In this document: piece by piece, positions 1 to 7,331 of the stretch
Layout of the letters: the number at the start of each line of letters is the position of its first letter
How positions within the stretch are numbered: position 1 is the first letter of the stretch
Assembly: GCA_003662645.1 (NCBI GenBank)
Contig: QMYL01000013.1
Coordinates: 1-10,329, forward strand
Direction of reading: 5' to 3'
DNA: 10,329 nt
DNA from: Candidatus Bathyarchaeota archaeon
GTDB lineage: Archaea > Thermoproteota > Bathyarchaeia > Bathyarchaeales > B26-1
Notes under the pieces: generated by a model
What the model saw: only the letters and a program-made list of their open reading frames with translations
Told to the model about the DNA's origin: nothing
Databases searched by the model: none
Translations under genes and position numbers: made by a program

Positions 1-1014
1 CAACTGCTCATCAGTCGGCTTCAGGCCCATCTCCTGTAGGGCAGCCCTCAAACCCCTAGAGCCTACGTGTTTGCCAACAGCCAACCTCCTAGTTCGGCCC
101 ACCAGCTCTGGCGGTATCGGCTCGTAGGTTAATGGGTGGGCTAGTATGGCGTGGGTGTGGATGCCGGACTCGTGGACGAAGGCGTTCTCCCCAACTATCG
201 CCTTATTCGGTTGGACTGGTATCCCGGTCAATCTGGAGACCAGCATGGAGGTGTCGTAGAGGCGTTCCAGCCTGACCGATGTTTCAATCTTGTAGAGGAG
301 TTTTAGGGCTACGACCACCTCCTCGAGGGCTGCGTTTCCAGCCCTTTCACCTAGCCCGTTAACGGTTACATGGACCTCACCAACCCCGGCCCTTACCGCG
401 GCTATCGTGTTGGCGACGGCCATCCCGAAGTCGTCGTGGCAGTGGGCGCTGAAGAGGACGTCTGGAAACTCCCCCCTCAAGTTGGAGAAGAAGTCGTAGG
501 TCTTCTCCGGGGTTAGTATTCCAACCGTGTCGCATGGTGAGACTATATCCGCCCCGGCTGAGACGCCAACCGATATCATCTTCCTCAGAAAGTCTAGGTC
601 GCTCCTCGTTGCGTCTTCAGCCCCAAGCTCAACCTTCAAGCCGTGATCCTTTGCGTACTCAACGCAGTCGCTAGTCAGCTTTAGAATCTCCTCCCTACTC
701 TTCTTAAGTTTATACTTCAGGTGCATATCTGATGTTGGGATGACGAGGAAGACGCCGTCAGCCCCGCTCTTTAAGACTGCGTCTATATCCCTCCTCACTC
801 CACGTGCGAAGCTGTAGACCTCGGCTCTCAGGTTCTCCTTGGATATCAGCCTTATCGCTTCCATCTCGCCCTCAGATACTGCTGCGAAGCCAGCTTCGAT
901 GGCGTCCACTCCGAGTTCATCTAGTTGTTTGGCAATTCTGAGCTTCTTCTCGGGTGTTAGAGAAACTCCAGGTGTCTGTTCTCCGTCTCTCAGGGTTGTG
1001 TCAAAAATTCGCAC
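1..1014 (-). CDS. leuA: 2-isopropylmalate synthase family (LeuA/CimA/homocitrate synthase-like), partial
   Basis: Enzyme of the DRE-TIM metallolyase family that condenses acetyl-CoA with a 2-oxo acid, at the entry to leucine, isoleucine (citramalate) or homocitrate synthesis. I translated 338 residues; the 3' end lies beyond base 1. Visible motifs: [15 protein letters not shown] at residues 3-17 (metal Asp and catalytic Arg in LRDGEQ), [13 protein letters not shown] at 191-203 (metal His pair), NGLGERAGN at 219-227 and FVHESGIH at 279-286. The start is GTG at 1014: the frame is closed upstream by a TAA, and no ATG, GTG or TTG lies between. No clear Shine-Dalgarno sequence is seen. A TATA box with a BRE-like flank is about 70 nt upstream, so the gene probably has its own promoter. 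The catalytic domain is sure. Choosing among isopropylmalate, citramalate and homocitrate synthase is not possible, and the C-terminal regulatory region is not visible. Confidence 0.85.
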   Translation of the reverse strand, partial: MRIFDTTLRDGEQTPGVSLTPEKKLRIAKQLDELGVDAIEAGFAAVSEGEMEAIRLISKENLRAEVYSFARGVRRDIDAVLKSGADGVFLVIPTSDMHLKYKLKKSREEILKLTSDCVEYAKDHGLKVELGAEDATRSDLDFLRKMISVGVSAGADIVSPCDTVGILTPEKTYDFFSNLRGEFPDVLFSAHCHDDFGMAVANTIAAVRAGVGEVHVTVNGLGERAGNAALEEVVVALKLLYKIETSVRLERLYDTSMLVSRLTGIPVQPNKAIVGENAFVHESGIHTHAILAHPLTYEPIPPELVGRTRRLAVGKHVGSRGLRAALQEMGLKPTDEQL

Positions 1015-1015
1015 C

Positions 1016-1048
1016 TTAACGTTGCCGCTCGATAAAGCGATACCCCAT
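1016..1048 (-). other. Possible 10-codon leader ORF ahead of the leuA-like gene
   Basis: An ATG at 1048 opens MGYRFIERQR and stops at TAA one base before the GTG start of the leuA-like gene. A GAGGG lies 7 nt upstream of this ATG, while the downstream GTG has no obvious SD. If the TATA box at 1085-1092 is used, transcription would begin near 1060 and include this ORF. Translational coupling is therefore possible, but a 10-codon ORF can easily arise by chance. Confidence 0.2.
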
Positions 1049-1084
1049 TTTACAGCCCTCGAAGATTAAGAGTGCAACCATATA

Positions 1085-1100
1085 GTATAAAAGCTTTTCC
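1085..1100 (-). promoter_or_regulatory. Archaeal promoter (BRE/TATA) for the leuA-like gene
   Basis: On the minus strand GGAAAAGC is followed by TTTTATAC, which fits a purine-rich BRE and a TATA box. The expected transcription start is near 1060, giving a leader of about 45 nt. The site lies in the 111-nt gap after the stop of the upstream hypothetical gene. Confidence 0.55.
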
Positions 1101-1125
1101 ATACTCACTTTACGGCTCCGGCTGG

Positions 1126-1506
1126 TTACAGGCAGCCTCCAGCTTCACCCCCCTGCTGCTTCAGCCATTCAGCAACCCTCTGGAAGACTGGGCTTCCGGA
1201 CATGTCAATGACTGGGGCGATTATCTTCTCTCTAGTCTCAACTATCGACTTATACTCGGGCATCAAGGCGAAACCTACGAATGTCCAGTAGACCTTCCCC
1301 TCCTCCATAATCGACTTCGCGACCGTGTTGGTTCCGGAGAGTGGATAGTAGATAAAGACAACCCCGTTCGCCCAGTAGACCCCAACGGTCTTTCCTCCAG
1401 CGGAGATGTTGGCGAACCGAACAAGGTCCTCGACGCTGGGAAACTTAACGTAGTTCATCACGATTATCTCCTTGAAGGGTTCGTAGCGTATACTTATGTC
1501 CCCCAT
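1126..1506 (-). CDS. Hypothetical protein, 126 residues
   Basis: I do not recognise this protein. It starts MGDISIRYEPFKEI and ends GGEAGGCL. It is soluble-looking, with no signal peptide or membrane segment, alternating beta-rich stretches (VGVYWANGVVFIYYP, KVYWTFVGFALMPEY) and a likely C-terminal helix (SPVFQRVAEWLKQQ). This suggests a small alpha/beta domain. The frame stays open to a GTG at 1557, but I prefer ATG 1506: GGGGGAGG lies 4 nt before it, and the 1557 GTG abuts the likely TATA box and would be outside the transcript. The opposite-strand frame over the same bases has an unnatural composition and no SD. The gene lies upstream of, and points the same way as, the leuA-like gene, but that gene appears to have its own promoter. 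Confidence 0.65.
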   Translation of the reverse strand: MGDISIRYEPFKEIIVMNYVKFPSVEDLVRFANISAGGKTVGVYWANGVVFIYYPLSGTNTVAKSIMEEGKVYWTFVGFALMPEYKSIVETREKIIAPVIDMSGSPVFQRVAEWLKQQGGEAGGCL

Positions 1507-1559
1507 GCAGCCTCCCCCAAAGGAATCCGGGCATCCACGGATCAGATATCCAAACACAC

Positions 1560-1572
1560 AATTTTAATCTTT
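1560..1572 (-). promoter_or_regulatory. TATA box for the hypothetical gene
   Basis: The minus strand reads GAAAGATTAAAATT. TTAAAATT (1560-1567) is TATA-like with a purine-rich flank. Transcription would start near 1535, giving a leader of about 30 nt before ATG 1506. This supports the ATG start over the upstream GTG. Confidence 0.4.
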
Positions 1573-1614
1573 CATCTTTAACGGCTCTGTCATCTCGACG
1601 ATACTAGTTCCAAT

Positions 1615-1630
1615 CAAAAATGTTTATATT
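1615..1630 (+). promoter_or_regulatory. Archaeal promoter (BRE/TATA) for acs
   Basis: CAAAAATG (BRE-like) is followed by TTTATATT (1623-1630), 55 nt before the acs ATG. The expected start is near 1650-1655. It is divergent from the promoter of the hypothetical gene, with about 55 bp between the two TATA boxes, so the two promoters could share regulation. Confidence 0.55.
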
Positions 1631-1667
1631 CCATCGAATCGATCATTTCAGAAATTAAAAAAGTTTA

Positions 1668-1675
1668 GGAAGGAG
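1668..1675 (+). promoter_or_regulatory. Ribosome binding site of acs
   Basis: GGAAGGAG ends 9 nt before ATG 1685 and fixes this start. Confidence 0.7.
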
Positions 1676-1684
1676 CCGAACAAG

Positions 1685-3658
1685 ATGCCGAAGAAGCCCG
1701 TCAAATGGGTTTATGAGGACCCGGAGAGGAAGAACGTCTTCTGGCCTTCCGAGGAGCTTAAGGAGAGGGCTTGGGTCAGCGATGAATCGGTCTATGAGGA
1801 GGCTGAGCGTGATCCGGTTAGTTGGTGGGCAAAGCTAGCGAAGGAAGGCATAACGTGGTTCAAGCCTTGGAAGGAGACCTATAGGTGGAAGCCTCCATTC
1901 TACCAATGGTTCATCGGTGGGAAGTTGAACGTCTCCTACAACGCGCTGGATAGGCATATCGAGACGTGGAGGAGGAATAAGGCTGCGATAATCTGGGAGC
2001 CGGAGCCGATCGATGAGGAGCATAGGGTTCTAACCTACTATGACCTCTACCGCGAGGTGAACAAGTTCGCCAACGTGTTGAAGAGCTTGGGTGTGAGGAA
2101 GGGTGATAGGGTCGGCATATACATGCCTATGATACCGGAGGTCCAGATAGCCATGCTTGCTTGCACGCGGATAGGTGCGGTCCACAGCGTGGTCTTCTCA
2201 GCCTTCAGTAGCCAGTCGCTTAGGGATAGGATGATAGACGCGGAGGCTAAGGTCTTGATAACCGCCGACGGATACTACCGGAGGGGCAAGGTGATCCACC
2301 TGAAGGATAACGCTGACGGAGGCCTTGAGGGAACCAAGATAGAGAAGGTGGTCGTCGTCAAGAGGCTTGGTATAGATGTGAACATGGTTGAGGGGCGCGA
2401 CTACTGGTGGCATGAGCTGATGAAGGATGCGCCCCAATACTGCGAGCCGGAGGTCATGGACAGCGAGGACATGATGTTCATCCTGTACACGAGCGGTACA
2501 ACGGGGAAGCCTAAGGGTATAGAACACCACACAGGCGGCTACGCTGTGCAGGCTTACTGGACCGCGAAGTGGGACTTCGACCTCCACGATGAGGATGTAT
2601 TCTGGTGTACAGCCGATATAGGGTGGATAACTGGACACACCTACGCCTGCTACGGCCCGTTGATGAATGGGGCGACCATACTGATCTATGAGGGGGCGCC
2701 CGACTATCCAGCCCCAGACAGGTGGTGGCAGATAATAGAGAAGCACGGTGTAACTATATTCTATACAGCTCCGACGGCGATAAGGATGCTGATGAGGATG
2801 GGGGATGAGTGGCCTAAGAAGCATGACCTCAGCAGTCTGAGGATACTCGGAACGGTCGGTGAGCCGATAAACGAGGAGGCATGGCTCTGGTACTTCAGGG
2901 TTATAGGGGGCGGTAGGTGTCCGATAATCGATACGTGGTGGCAAACTGAGACCGGAGCAACCCTGATAAACTCCCTACCAGGCATAGGGCCCTTCATACC
3001 GACCGTTGCTGGGAGGCCCTTCCCGGGTACGCGCTTCGCCGTCCTAACGGAGGATGGTAAGCCGACGAACATCGGGGAGGGTGGATACCTAGTCCAGCTC
3101 CCACCCTTCGCCCCAGGGATGTTCAGAACGGTCTACAAGGACCCTGAGAGGTTCAAGAAGCAGTACTGGAGCGTCTATGGGGAGAAGATATACTACACCA
3201 GCGATGGAGCCGTAATCTGGGATGAGCTTGGGAATATACGCCTAACCGGTAGGGTTGACGATGTGATGAAGGTTGCGGGCCACAGGCTCTCAACGGCTGA
3301 GGTTGAGAACGCCATAACCCAGCATCCGGCTGTGGTTGAGTGCGCTGTGGTTGCAGCCCCCCACGAGATCAAGGGGGAGGTTCCGGTGGCCTTCGTAACC
3401 TTGAAGCCGGAGTATAAGCCCTCACCGGAACTCGAGAACGAACTCAAGAAGCAGGTGGTGAAGGTCATCGGCCCAACCGCGAGGCCTGACAGGATAATCT
3501 TCGTCGATGACCTGCCAAAGACCAGGAGCGGTAAGATCATGCGCAGGATACTGAAGGCCATAACCAGGAACCAGCCGATAGGCGATATAACAACCCTCAT
3601 GAACCCTGAGGCAGTCCAAGCCCTAAAGGAGAAGGTTGGTTATAAGGGTCCAAACTGA
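1685..3658 (+). CDS. acs: Acetyl-CoA synthetase (AMP-forming), 657 residues
   Basis: Adenylates acetate with ATP and transfers it to CoA, in the cytoplasm. The length matches the ACS family (about 650). Visible motifs: P-loop-like [11 protein letters not shown] at 268-278, DIGWITGH at 311-318, [11 protein letters not shown] from 390, WWQTETG at 418-424, YYTSDGA near 503, the hinge and CoA region [18 protein letters not shown], and [11 protein letters not shown] at 611-621 with catalytic Lys617, the lysine that is acetylated in bacterial Acs. By alignment from memory with the Salmonella enzyme, pocket residues V310, T311, V386 and W414 correspond to I315, T316, V391 and W419, so the Trp that limits the pocket to short acids is kept. 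Acetate is therefore likely. Propionate, 3-hydroxypropionate or 4-hydroxybutyrate ligases of archaeal carbon-fixation pathways belong to the same family and are not excluded. Translation starts at ATG 1685 behind a strong SD. Confidence 0.93.
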   Translation: MPKKPVKWVYEDPERKNVFWPSEELKERAWVSDESVYEEAERDPVSWWAKLAKEGITWFKPWKETYRWKPPFYQWFIGGKLNVSYNALDRHIETWRRNKAAIIWEPEPIDEEHRVLTYYDLYREVNKFANVLKSLGVRKGDRVGIYMPMIPEVQIAMLACTRIGAVHSVVFSAFSSQSLRDRMIDAEAKVLITADGYYRRGKVIHLKDNADGGLEGTKIEKVVVVKRLGIDVNMVEGRDYWWHELMKDAPQYCEPEVMDSEDMMFILYTSGTTGKPKGIEHHTGGYAVQAYWTAKWDFDLHDEDVFWCTADIGWITGHTYACYGPLMNGATILIYEGAPDYPAPDRWWQIIEKHGVTIFYTAPTAIRMLMRMGDEWPKKHDLSSLRILGTVGEPINEEAWLWYFRVIGGGRCPIIDTWWQTETGATLINSLPGIGPFIPTVAGRPFPGTRFAVLTEDGKPTNIGEGGYLVQLPPFAPGMFRTVYKDPERFKKQYWSVYGEKIYYTSDGAVIWDELGNIRLTGRVDDVMKVAGHRLSTAEVENAITQHPAVVECAVVAAPHEIKGEVPVAFVTLKPEYKPSPELENELKKQVVKVIGPTARPDRIIFVDDLPKTRSGKIMRRILKAITRNQPIGDITTLMNPEAVQALKEKVGYKGPN

Positions 3659-3670
3659 AGCTCCTTCCCC

Positions 3671-3716
3671 TTTTTGATGTCACCCCTTCCTTTTTTGGCT
3701 ACCCAAAGAAAAATTT
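3671..3716. terminator. Bidirectional terminator between acs and amrS
   Basis: After the acs stop come CCCCTTTTT (to 3675) and CCTTCCTTTTTT (to 3696). TTTTTTGG (3691-3698) can pair with CCAAAGAA (3703-3710) around a CTAC loop, with one G-T wobble. On the minus strand, downstream of amrS, this reads TTTTTCTTT (3705-3713). T-tracts on both strands between convergent genes fit archaeal termination for both. Confidence 0.5.
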
Positions 3717-3745
3717 TATTGGGGCCAAATGGGTGTCTGGATGAT

Positions 3746-4795
3746 CTAGATTATGGGGTATGGGAATAGGTATCCGCCCTTATGGTGCTTTCCCTTTATA
3801 GGGATGCTCCTCCCGCAATTCGGACATTTCATGTCGCTCGTTATGTTCCACCTAACTACATCGAAGCCGTAGCGCCTTATGAGCAGTTCGTTACAATCTG
3901 GGCAGTAGGTATTCTCGTAACGGTGGCCTGGGAGGTTTCCAAGGTAGACGTAGTTCAAACCGGCCTCACGAGCCACCTTATAGGCCTCCTCAAGTATTTT
4001 AGGCTCGGTCGATGGTATCTCGGTCAACTTGTAGTCAGGGTGGAACCTCAACAAGTGGAGGGGTGTATCCTCCCCGAGGTTCTCCCTGATCCATGTCGCA
4101 AGCTGCCTTATCCTCTCCATCGAGTCACCGATCTTCGGGACGACGAGGTTGGTTATCTCGATATGTATGCCGCAACGCTTCATCTCCTTCAACGACTCAT
4201 ATATCGGCTCAACCGATGGAACAGATGAGAACTTTCTATAAAAGTCAGGGTCTCCCCCACCCTTAAAATCGACTGTGGCGGCATCCAGATAGGGCGCTAT
4301 GGTTCTGACAGCCTCAGGGGTCATGTATCCATTCGTAACGAAGGTATTAAACAGGCCATGCTTGTGGGCGATTATAGCCGTGTCATAGGCGTACTCGAAG
4401 AATATGGTCGGCTCGGTATAGGTGTAACTTATACCCTGGCAACCATGCTCCTCAGCCAACCTCACAACCTCCTCCGGCGGGAGGTCCCTACCCGTTATAT
4501 CCTCCTCCTGACTTATCACCCAATTGTCACAGAATTGACACCTGAAGTTACAGCCAACGGTCGCTATGGACATAACCAAAGCTCCAGGGTGGTAGTGGGC
4601 TAGGGGCTTCTTCCCTATCGGGTCCACATTAGCCGCGCAGGCCTTCGCGTAGTTGAGTGAGTAGAGCCTCCCGGAGATGTTCTTCCTAACCCTGCAGAAG
4701 CCGAACCTCCCATCCGGGATTACACACCTCCTGCCGCAGAGGTTACACCTAACCCTATTATCCGCTAACCTCTCGTAGAGCATAGCTTCCTTCAT
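3746..4795 (-). CDS. amrS: AmmeMemoRadiSam-system radical SAM enzyme, 349 residues
   Basis: Pyruvate formate-lyase activase-like radical SAM protein. The cluster-binding CxxxCxxC is TVGCNFRCQFC with C82, C86 and C89. It is followed by SYTYTEPT (124-131), VTNGYMT (153-159), DFKGG (176-180) and EITNLVVP (213-220), all typical of this family. Extra cysteines: an N-terminal set C17, C20, C24 and C34, and a C-terminal zinc-ribbon-like pair of knuckles CPDC (298-301) and CPNC (324-327). The family is named for its frequent pairing with AMMECR1 and MEMO proteins; neither is in this window, and the substrate is unknown. Start ATG 4795 has GGTGAG 3 nt upstream and a TATA-like ATTAAATC at 4831-4838. 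It converges on acs and stops at TAG. Confidence 0.88.
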   Translation of the reverse strand: MKEAMLYERLADNRVRCNLCGRRCVIPDGRFGFCRVRKNISGRLYSLNYAKACAANVDPIGKKPLAHYHPGALVMSIATVGCNFRCQFCDNWVISQEEDITGRDLPPEEVVRLAEEHGCQGISYTYTEPTIFFEYAYDTAIIAHKHGLFNTFVTNGYMTPEAVRTIAPYLDAATVDFKGGGDPDFYRKFSSVPSVEPIYESLKEMKRCGIHIEITNLVVPKIGDSMERIRQLATWIRENLGEDTPLHLLRFHPDYKLTEIPSTEPKILEEAYKVAREAGLNYVYLGNLPGHRYENTYCPDCNELLIRRYGFDVVRWNITSDMKCPNCGRSIPIKGKHHKGGYLFPYPII

Positions 4796-4830
4796 AAGCT
4801 CACCATCACACTATAGAAGGAACATCCCAA

Positions 4831-4838
4831 GATTTAAT
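4831..4838 (-). promoter_or_regulatory. TATA box for amrS
   Basis: The minus strand reads TAAAGG then ATTAAATC. A start about 26 nt on would fall near 4808 and give a very short leader that still carries the GGTGAG. Confidence 0.4.
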
Positions 4839-4940
4839 CCTTTAGAATGCTACTAGACCTGACTTCAAACAGAAGGTTTAACTCCCCCTAGTCTAAACCC
4901 TCAGAACCGCAGCTGCCCCTAACCCTCGGGATGAAAACCT

Positions 4941-5099
4941 TCACGCTCCAAGCTTCTCAGCATCCACAACCTCAAGGCTCAACGGAACCTCCCTCACAAA
5001 TCCACCCCCACAGATGGAGGAACAAAATAAAATACTATCGAGTAAGCTGACGGAAGGAGTTAACCCATTCCTAACTCTAATCGTGGATGTGGACGCTAC
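4941..5099 (-). pseudogene. Possible decayed coding remnant
   Basis: A 53-codon stop-free minus-strand frame ends at TGA 4941 and includes NGLTPSVSLLDSIL and VREVPLSLEVVDAEKLGA, which look like real protein. It has no ATG, and the only possible start is a late GTG at 4997. After the stop, the same frame goes on as RFSSRGLGAAAVLRV before the next stop. The strand skew of 4921-5010 matches minus-strand genes nearby. I cannot name a parent family, and chance is a serious alternative. It overlaps the proposed small RNA. Confidence 0.2.
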
Positions 5100-5140
5100 C
5101 TAAGTAGCGGCAGCCTCAATCTACGCCTGAGCACATAAGC
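5021..5140 (-). ncRNA. Candidate small structured RNA
   Basis: On the minus strand a TATA-like box (TATAAATATTAA, 5155-5166) would start a transcript near 5138. The transcript would carry two perfect 6-bp hairpins: CGCTAC/GTAGCG with a 4-nt loop (5094-5109) and GAGTTA/TAACTC with a 9-nt loop (5057-5077). It would end in the T-tract TATTTTATTTTGTT (5021-5034). I see no box C/D or H/ACA signature and no known RNA family. Confidence 0.25.
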
Positions 5141-5154
5141 GATGAATAGTCGCC

Positions 5155-5399
5155 TTAATATTTATACCAACCTATCCAACGTTTAGTGTTTCTATCCCGC
5201 TCATCATCCGTGGGTCGTTCCCTATCAACGAAGATCGAGATCACTACCATCTAGAGTTCCATAACCATTGATACGTATTACATTTTAAATCTCCTAAGCC
5301 TGGGTTTTGCTAATTAGTCTTCATTGTACATAGTATCGTCATGGTTAACTTATAGACGGATATGTTGAGCGTTTCTGATAGAACCTCTATAAATATTAA
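5155..5399. repeat. 12-bp inverted repeat around a 221-bp segment
   Basis: TTAATATTTATA (5155-5166) and its exact reverse complement TATAAATATTAA (5388-5399) face each other. The right copy overlaps the hisI stop codon. No flanking target-site duplication is visible and the match does not extend further. Both copies also look like outward-pointing TATA boxes, the left toward amrS and the right antisense into hisI. The AT-rich composition makes chance plausible. Confidence 0.35.
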
Positions 5400-5782
5400 T
5401 TGATAGCGTTATCCCTTTTTGGTAGTTCGCTTGCCTCTCTCAGTCTGTTGTGGAAGCACGTCTCCATCCCGAGGTGGCATGCATAACCCTTCTGTTTTAC
5501 GAGGAATATCAGTGAGTCCCGGTCGCAGTCCACGAGTATGTCCCTCACCTCCTGGACGTTCCCGGATGTTACACCCTTCTTCATGACCCTCCCCTTAGAC
5601 CTCCTGTAGTAGTGGGCGTACCCGGTCTGTATGGTCCTCTCTAGGGCCTCCCTGTTGACGTAGGCCAACGTTAGAACCTGGCTGGTCTTGTAGTCTTGGA
5701 CGACTACGGGTATGAGACCCCCTCCCTTCTCGAAGTCCAACTCATTTATGGTTACGGTTCTCAAACTCTTAGCTCTCTTCAT
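5396..5782 (-). CDS. hisI: Phosphoribosyl-AMP cyclohydrolase, 128 residues
   Basis: Opens the purine ring of phosphoribosyl-AMP to give ProFAR, the third step of histidine synthesis. The family core is clear: [18 protein letters not shown] at 58-75, then the metal site DCDRD (D85, D87, D89) and the zinc cysteines C86, C102 (ACH) and C109 (TCF). It is a stand-alone HisI; no HisE pyrophosphohydrolase domain follows, so hisE must be elsewhere. ATG 5782 overlaps the hisF stop as ATGA, and GGGGGTG lies 11 nt upstream. It is the last gene of the operon, and no strong T-tract is seen right after it. Confidence 0.93.
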   Translation of the reverse strand: MKRAKSLRTVTINELDFEKGGGLIPVVVQDYKTSQVLTLAYVNREALERTIQTGYAHYYRRSKGRVMKKGVTSGNVQEVRDILVDCDRDSLIFLVKQKGYACHLGMETCFHNRLREASELPKRDNAIN

Positions 5783-6585
5783 AGCCTTATAGGCACCCCC
5801 CTCTCGTTCAGGAACCTCTTCACAACAGGTATGGGATACTTATTATAATGGAAGACCGAGGCTGCTAGGGCTGCATCCGCGCCTCCAACCGTGAAGGCTT
5901 CAAGGAAGTGTTCAGGCCTCCCAGCTCCACCGCTAGCTATCACCGGTATATCAACCCTCTCAACTATGCTCCGCGTTAACTCGAGGTCGTACCCGTTCTC
6001 GGTTCCATCCCTATCCATCGATGTCACGAGCAGTTCACCAGCCCCAAGCCTAGCGGCCTCCACAGCCCATCTGAGGGCGTCTATCCCGGTAGGCTTCCTC
6101 CCGCCATACGTGTAGACCTCAAACCAGCATACCCCTCCATTCCCAAGCTCCACCATGGTCTTAGATTCATCCCTCCAGTATCTCCTCTTTGCGTCTATAG
6201 CCACAACCACGCACTGCCGCCCGAAGGTATCCGACAGCATCTCAACAAGCCTAGGGTTCTCAACGGCAGCCGTGTTCACCGAGACCTTGTCAGCTCCGTT
6301 GCATAGGATGACCCTCGCATCCTCTACGCTCCTTATCCCACCCCCAACCGTGAACGGTATATCGAGCTCCGAGGCTACAGCCCTAACAACATCCTTCAGT
6401 ATCTCCCTCTTCTCGGGGGAGGCTGTTATATCGAGGAAGACAATCTCGTCAGCCCCCTCCTCACTATACCTCCTACCCAACTCAACAGGATCCCCGGCAT
6501 CCCTAAGGTTTACGAAGTTTATACCCTTAACAACCCTCCCGTGGTCCACATCGAGGCATGGAATTATCCTCTTGGCTAGAACCAT
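5779..6585 (-). CDS. hisF: Imidazole glycerol phosphate synthase, cyclase subunit, 268 residues
   Basis: A (beta/alpha)8-barrel that uses ammonia from HisH to turn PRFAR into imidazole glycerol phosphate and AICAR. Motifs, numbered from the chosen start: [10 protein letters not shown] with catalytic Asp12, FTVGGGIRS (78-86), KVSVNTAAV (100-108), VVVAIDAKR with the second catalytic Asp131, [13 protein letters not shown] and VIASGGAG for phosphate binding. The frame is open to a GTG at 6597 inside hisA. I chose ATG 6585 because it gives the usual [13 protein letters not shown] terminus and has GGGGGGTG 9 nt upstream. The gap to the hisA stop is 4 nt, and the gene overlaps hisI by 4 nt. Confidence 0.95.
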   Translation of the reverse strand: MVLAKRIIPCLDVDHGRVVKGINFVNLRDAGDPVELGRRYSEEGADEIVFLDITASPEKREILKDVVRAVASELDIPFTVGGGIRSVEDARVILCNGADKVSVNTAAVENPRLVEMLSDTFGRQCVVVAIDAKRRYWRDESKTMVELGNGGVCWFEVYTYGGRKPTGIDALRWAVEAARLGAGELLVTSMDRDGTENGYDLELTRSIVERVDIPVIASGGAGRPEHFLEAFTVGGADAALAASVFHYNKYPIPVVKRFLNERGVPIRL

Positions 6586-6589
6586 CCAG

Positions 6590-7324
6590 CTATACACCCC
6601 CCATCTTATGGATCGTCTCTATAGCATCCTTTAACGTGAACTTGCCCTCGTAGAGGGCCTTCCCAACCACGACGCCGTAGACCCCGACATCCCTCAGGAG
6701 GATCAGGTCTTCAAGGCTTCTAACACCCCCAGCAGCCATCACCTTGACGTTGAAGGCCTTACATATCCTCTTCAGGCTCTTTACATCAGGCCCTTGAAGG
6801 GTTCCATCCCTAGCTATCGACGTTATCAAGAAGTACTCAACACCCATATCCATAAATGTTGAGAGGGCCTCCTCAATCTTCACACCAACCCTTGAACGCC
6901 AACCCCGGACCATAACCTCACCGTTCAGGTGGTCTAGGGCTACGGCGACCCGGCTGGCGCCGTAATCATCTAGAAGCCTCCCTATGGCCGTTCTATCCCT
7001 GAAGGCTAGGGAGCCCGCTATCACCCTCCATACACCCCCATCGAGTAGTTTTTTGGCGGTTTTCAAATTCCTTATACCTCCACCGCCCTGGAGGGGTACA
7101 CCAACCGAGTTGGCTATCTCACCTATCAACTGGCGGTTATCCCCCAAACCGAGTGTTGCGTCTAGATCGACTATGTGGATGATCCCCGCCCCCTCGGACT
7201 CCCACCTCTTTGCTATGGTTACGGGATCTCCTAGGTGTTCGTATGTTCTAACCTCCTCGGGTTTCCCCCTGGTGAGCCTCACAACCCTCCCACCCATCAA
7301 GTCTACCGCGGGTATAACCTCCAT
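6590..7324 (-). CDS. hisA: ProFAR isomerase (HisA), 244 residues
   Basis: Amadori isomerase of the fourth histidine step, ProFAR to PRFAR, and a sister barrel of HisF. Numbered from ATG 7324: [12 protein letters not shown] with catalytic Asp8, LQGGGGIRN (79-87), [10 protein letters not shown] with the second catalytic Asp131, [13 protein letters not shown] (168-180) and [11 protein letters not shown] (197-207) for the second phosphate. The frame is open to 7354, but that start would overlap hisH and add a tail absent from the family. ATG 7324 has GAGGTGA 7 nt upstream, made of the end of hisH. The AVDL terminus and the separate hisF next door make HisA more likely than a dual-function PriA. 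Confidence 0.94.
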   Translation of the reverse strand: MEVIPAVDLMGGRVVRLTRGKPEEVRTYEHLGDPVTIAKRWESEGAGIIHIVDLDATLGLGDNRQLIGEIANSVGVPLQGGGGIRNLKTAKKLLDGGVWRVIAGSLAFRDRTAIGRLLDDYGASRVAVALDHLNGEVMVRGWRSRVGVKIEEALSTFMDMGVEYFLITSIARDGTLQGPDVKSLKRICKAFNVKVMAAGGVRSLEDLILLRDVGVYGVVVGKALYEGKFTLKDAIETIHKMGGV

Positions 7325-7331
7325 CCACCCT

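Larger units (their letters stand above)
4839..5395. other. Long intergenic region without a convincing protein gene
   Basis: About 560 bases between the amrS promoter and the end of hisI. I see no tRNA T-loop motif, no CRISPR repeats and no long ORF with an SD. The left part (4921-5010) is very C-rich on the + strand (38 C against 11 G), like the neighbouring genes coded on the minus strand; the rest is AT-rich. It contains a possible small RNA (5021-5140), a 12-bp inverted repeat and short frames listed separately. Confidence 0.6.

Noticed and set aside
1072..1581. Plus-strand 169-codon ORF
   Set aside because: It is antisense to the better-supported 126-residue gene, has no SD, and its composition is not protein-like. 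It is a shadow frame.
5014..5103. Plus-strand 29-codon ORF beginning MEEQNKILSSK
   Set aside because: It looks mildly protein-like but has no convincing SD or promoter, and lies opposite the proposed hairpins.
5201..5207. Box C-like ATGATGA on the minus strand (possible C/D sRNA)
   Set aside because: No CTGA D box at a suitable distance and no C'/D' pair.
5155..5250. Minus-strand 31-codon ORF beginning MVVISIFVDRERP
   Set aside because: It has a real ATG but no SD, follows a stop codon directly, and ends inside the AT-rich repeat. It is too short to support.
4839..5395. tRNA gene or CRISPR array in the long gap
   Set aside because: No T-loop GGTTCRA motif, no cloverleaf and no regularly spaced repeats found by reading both strands.
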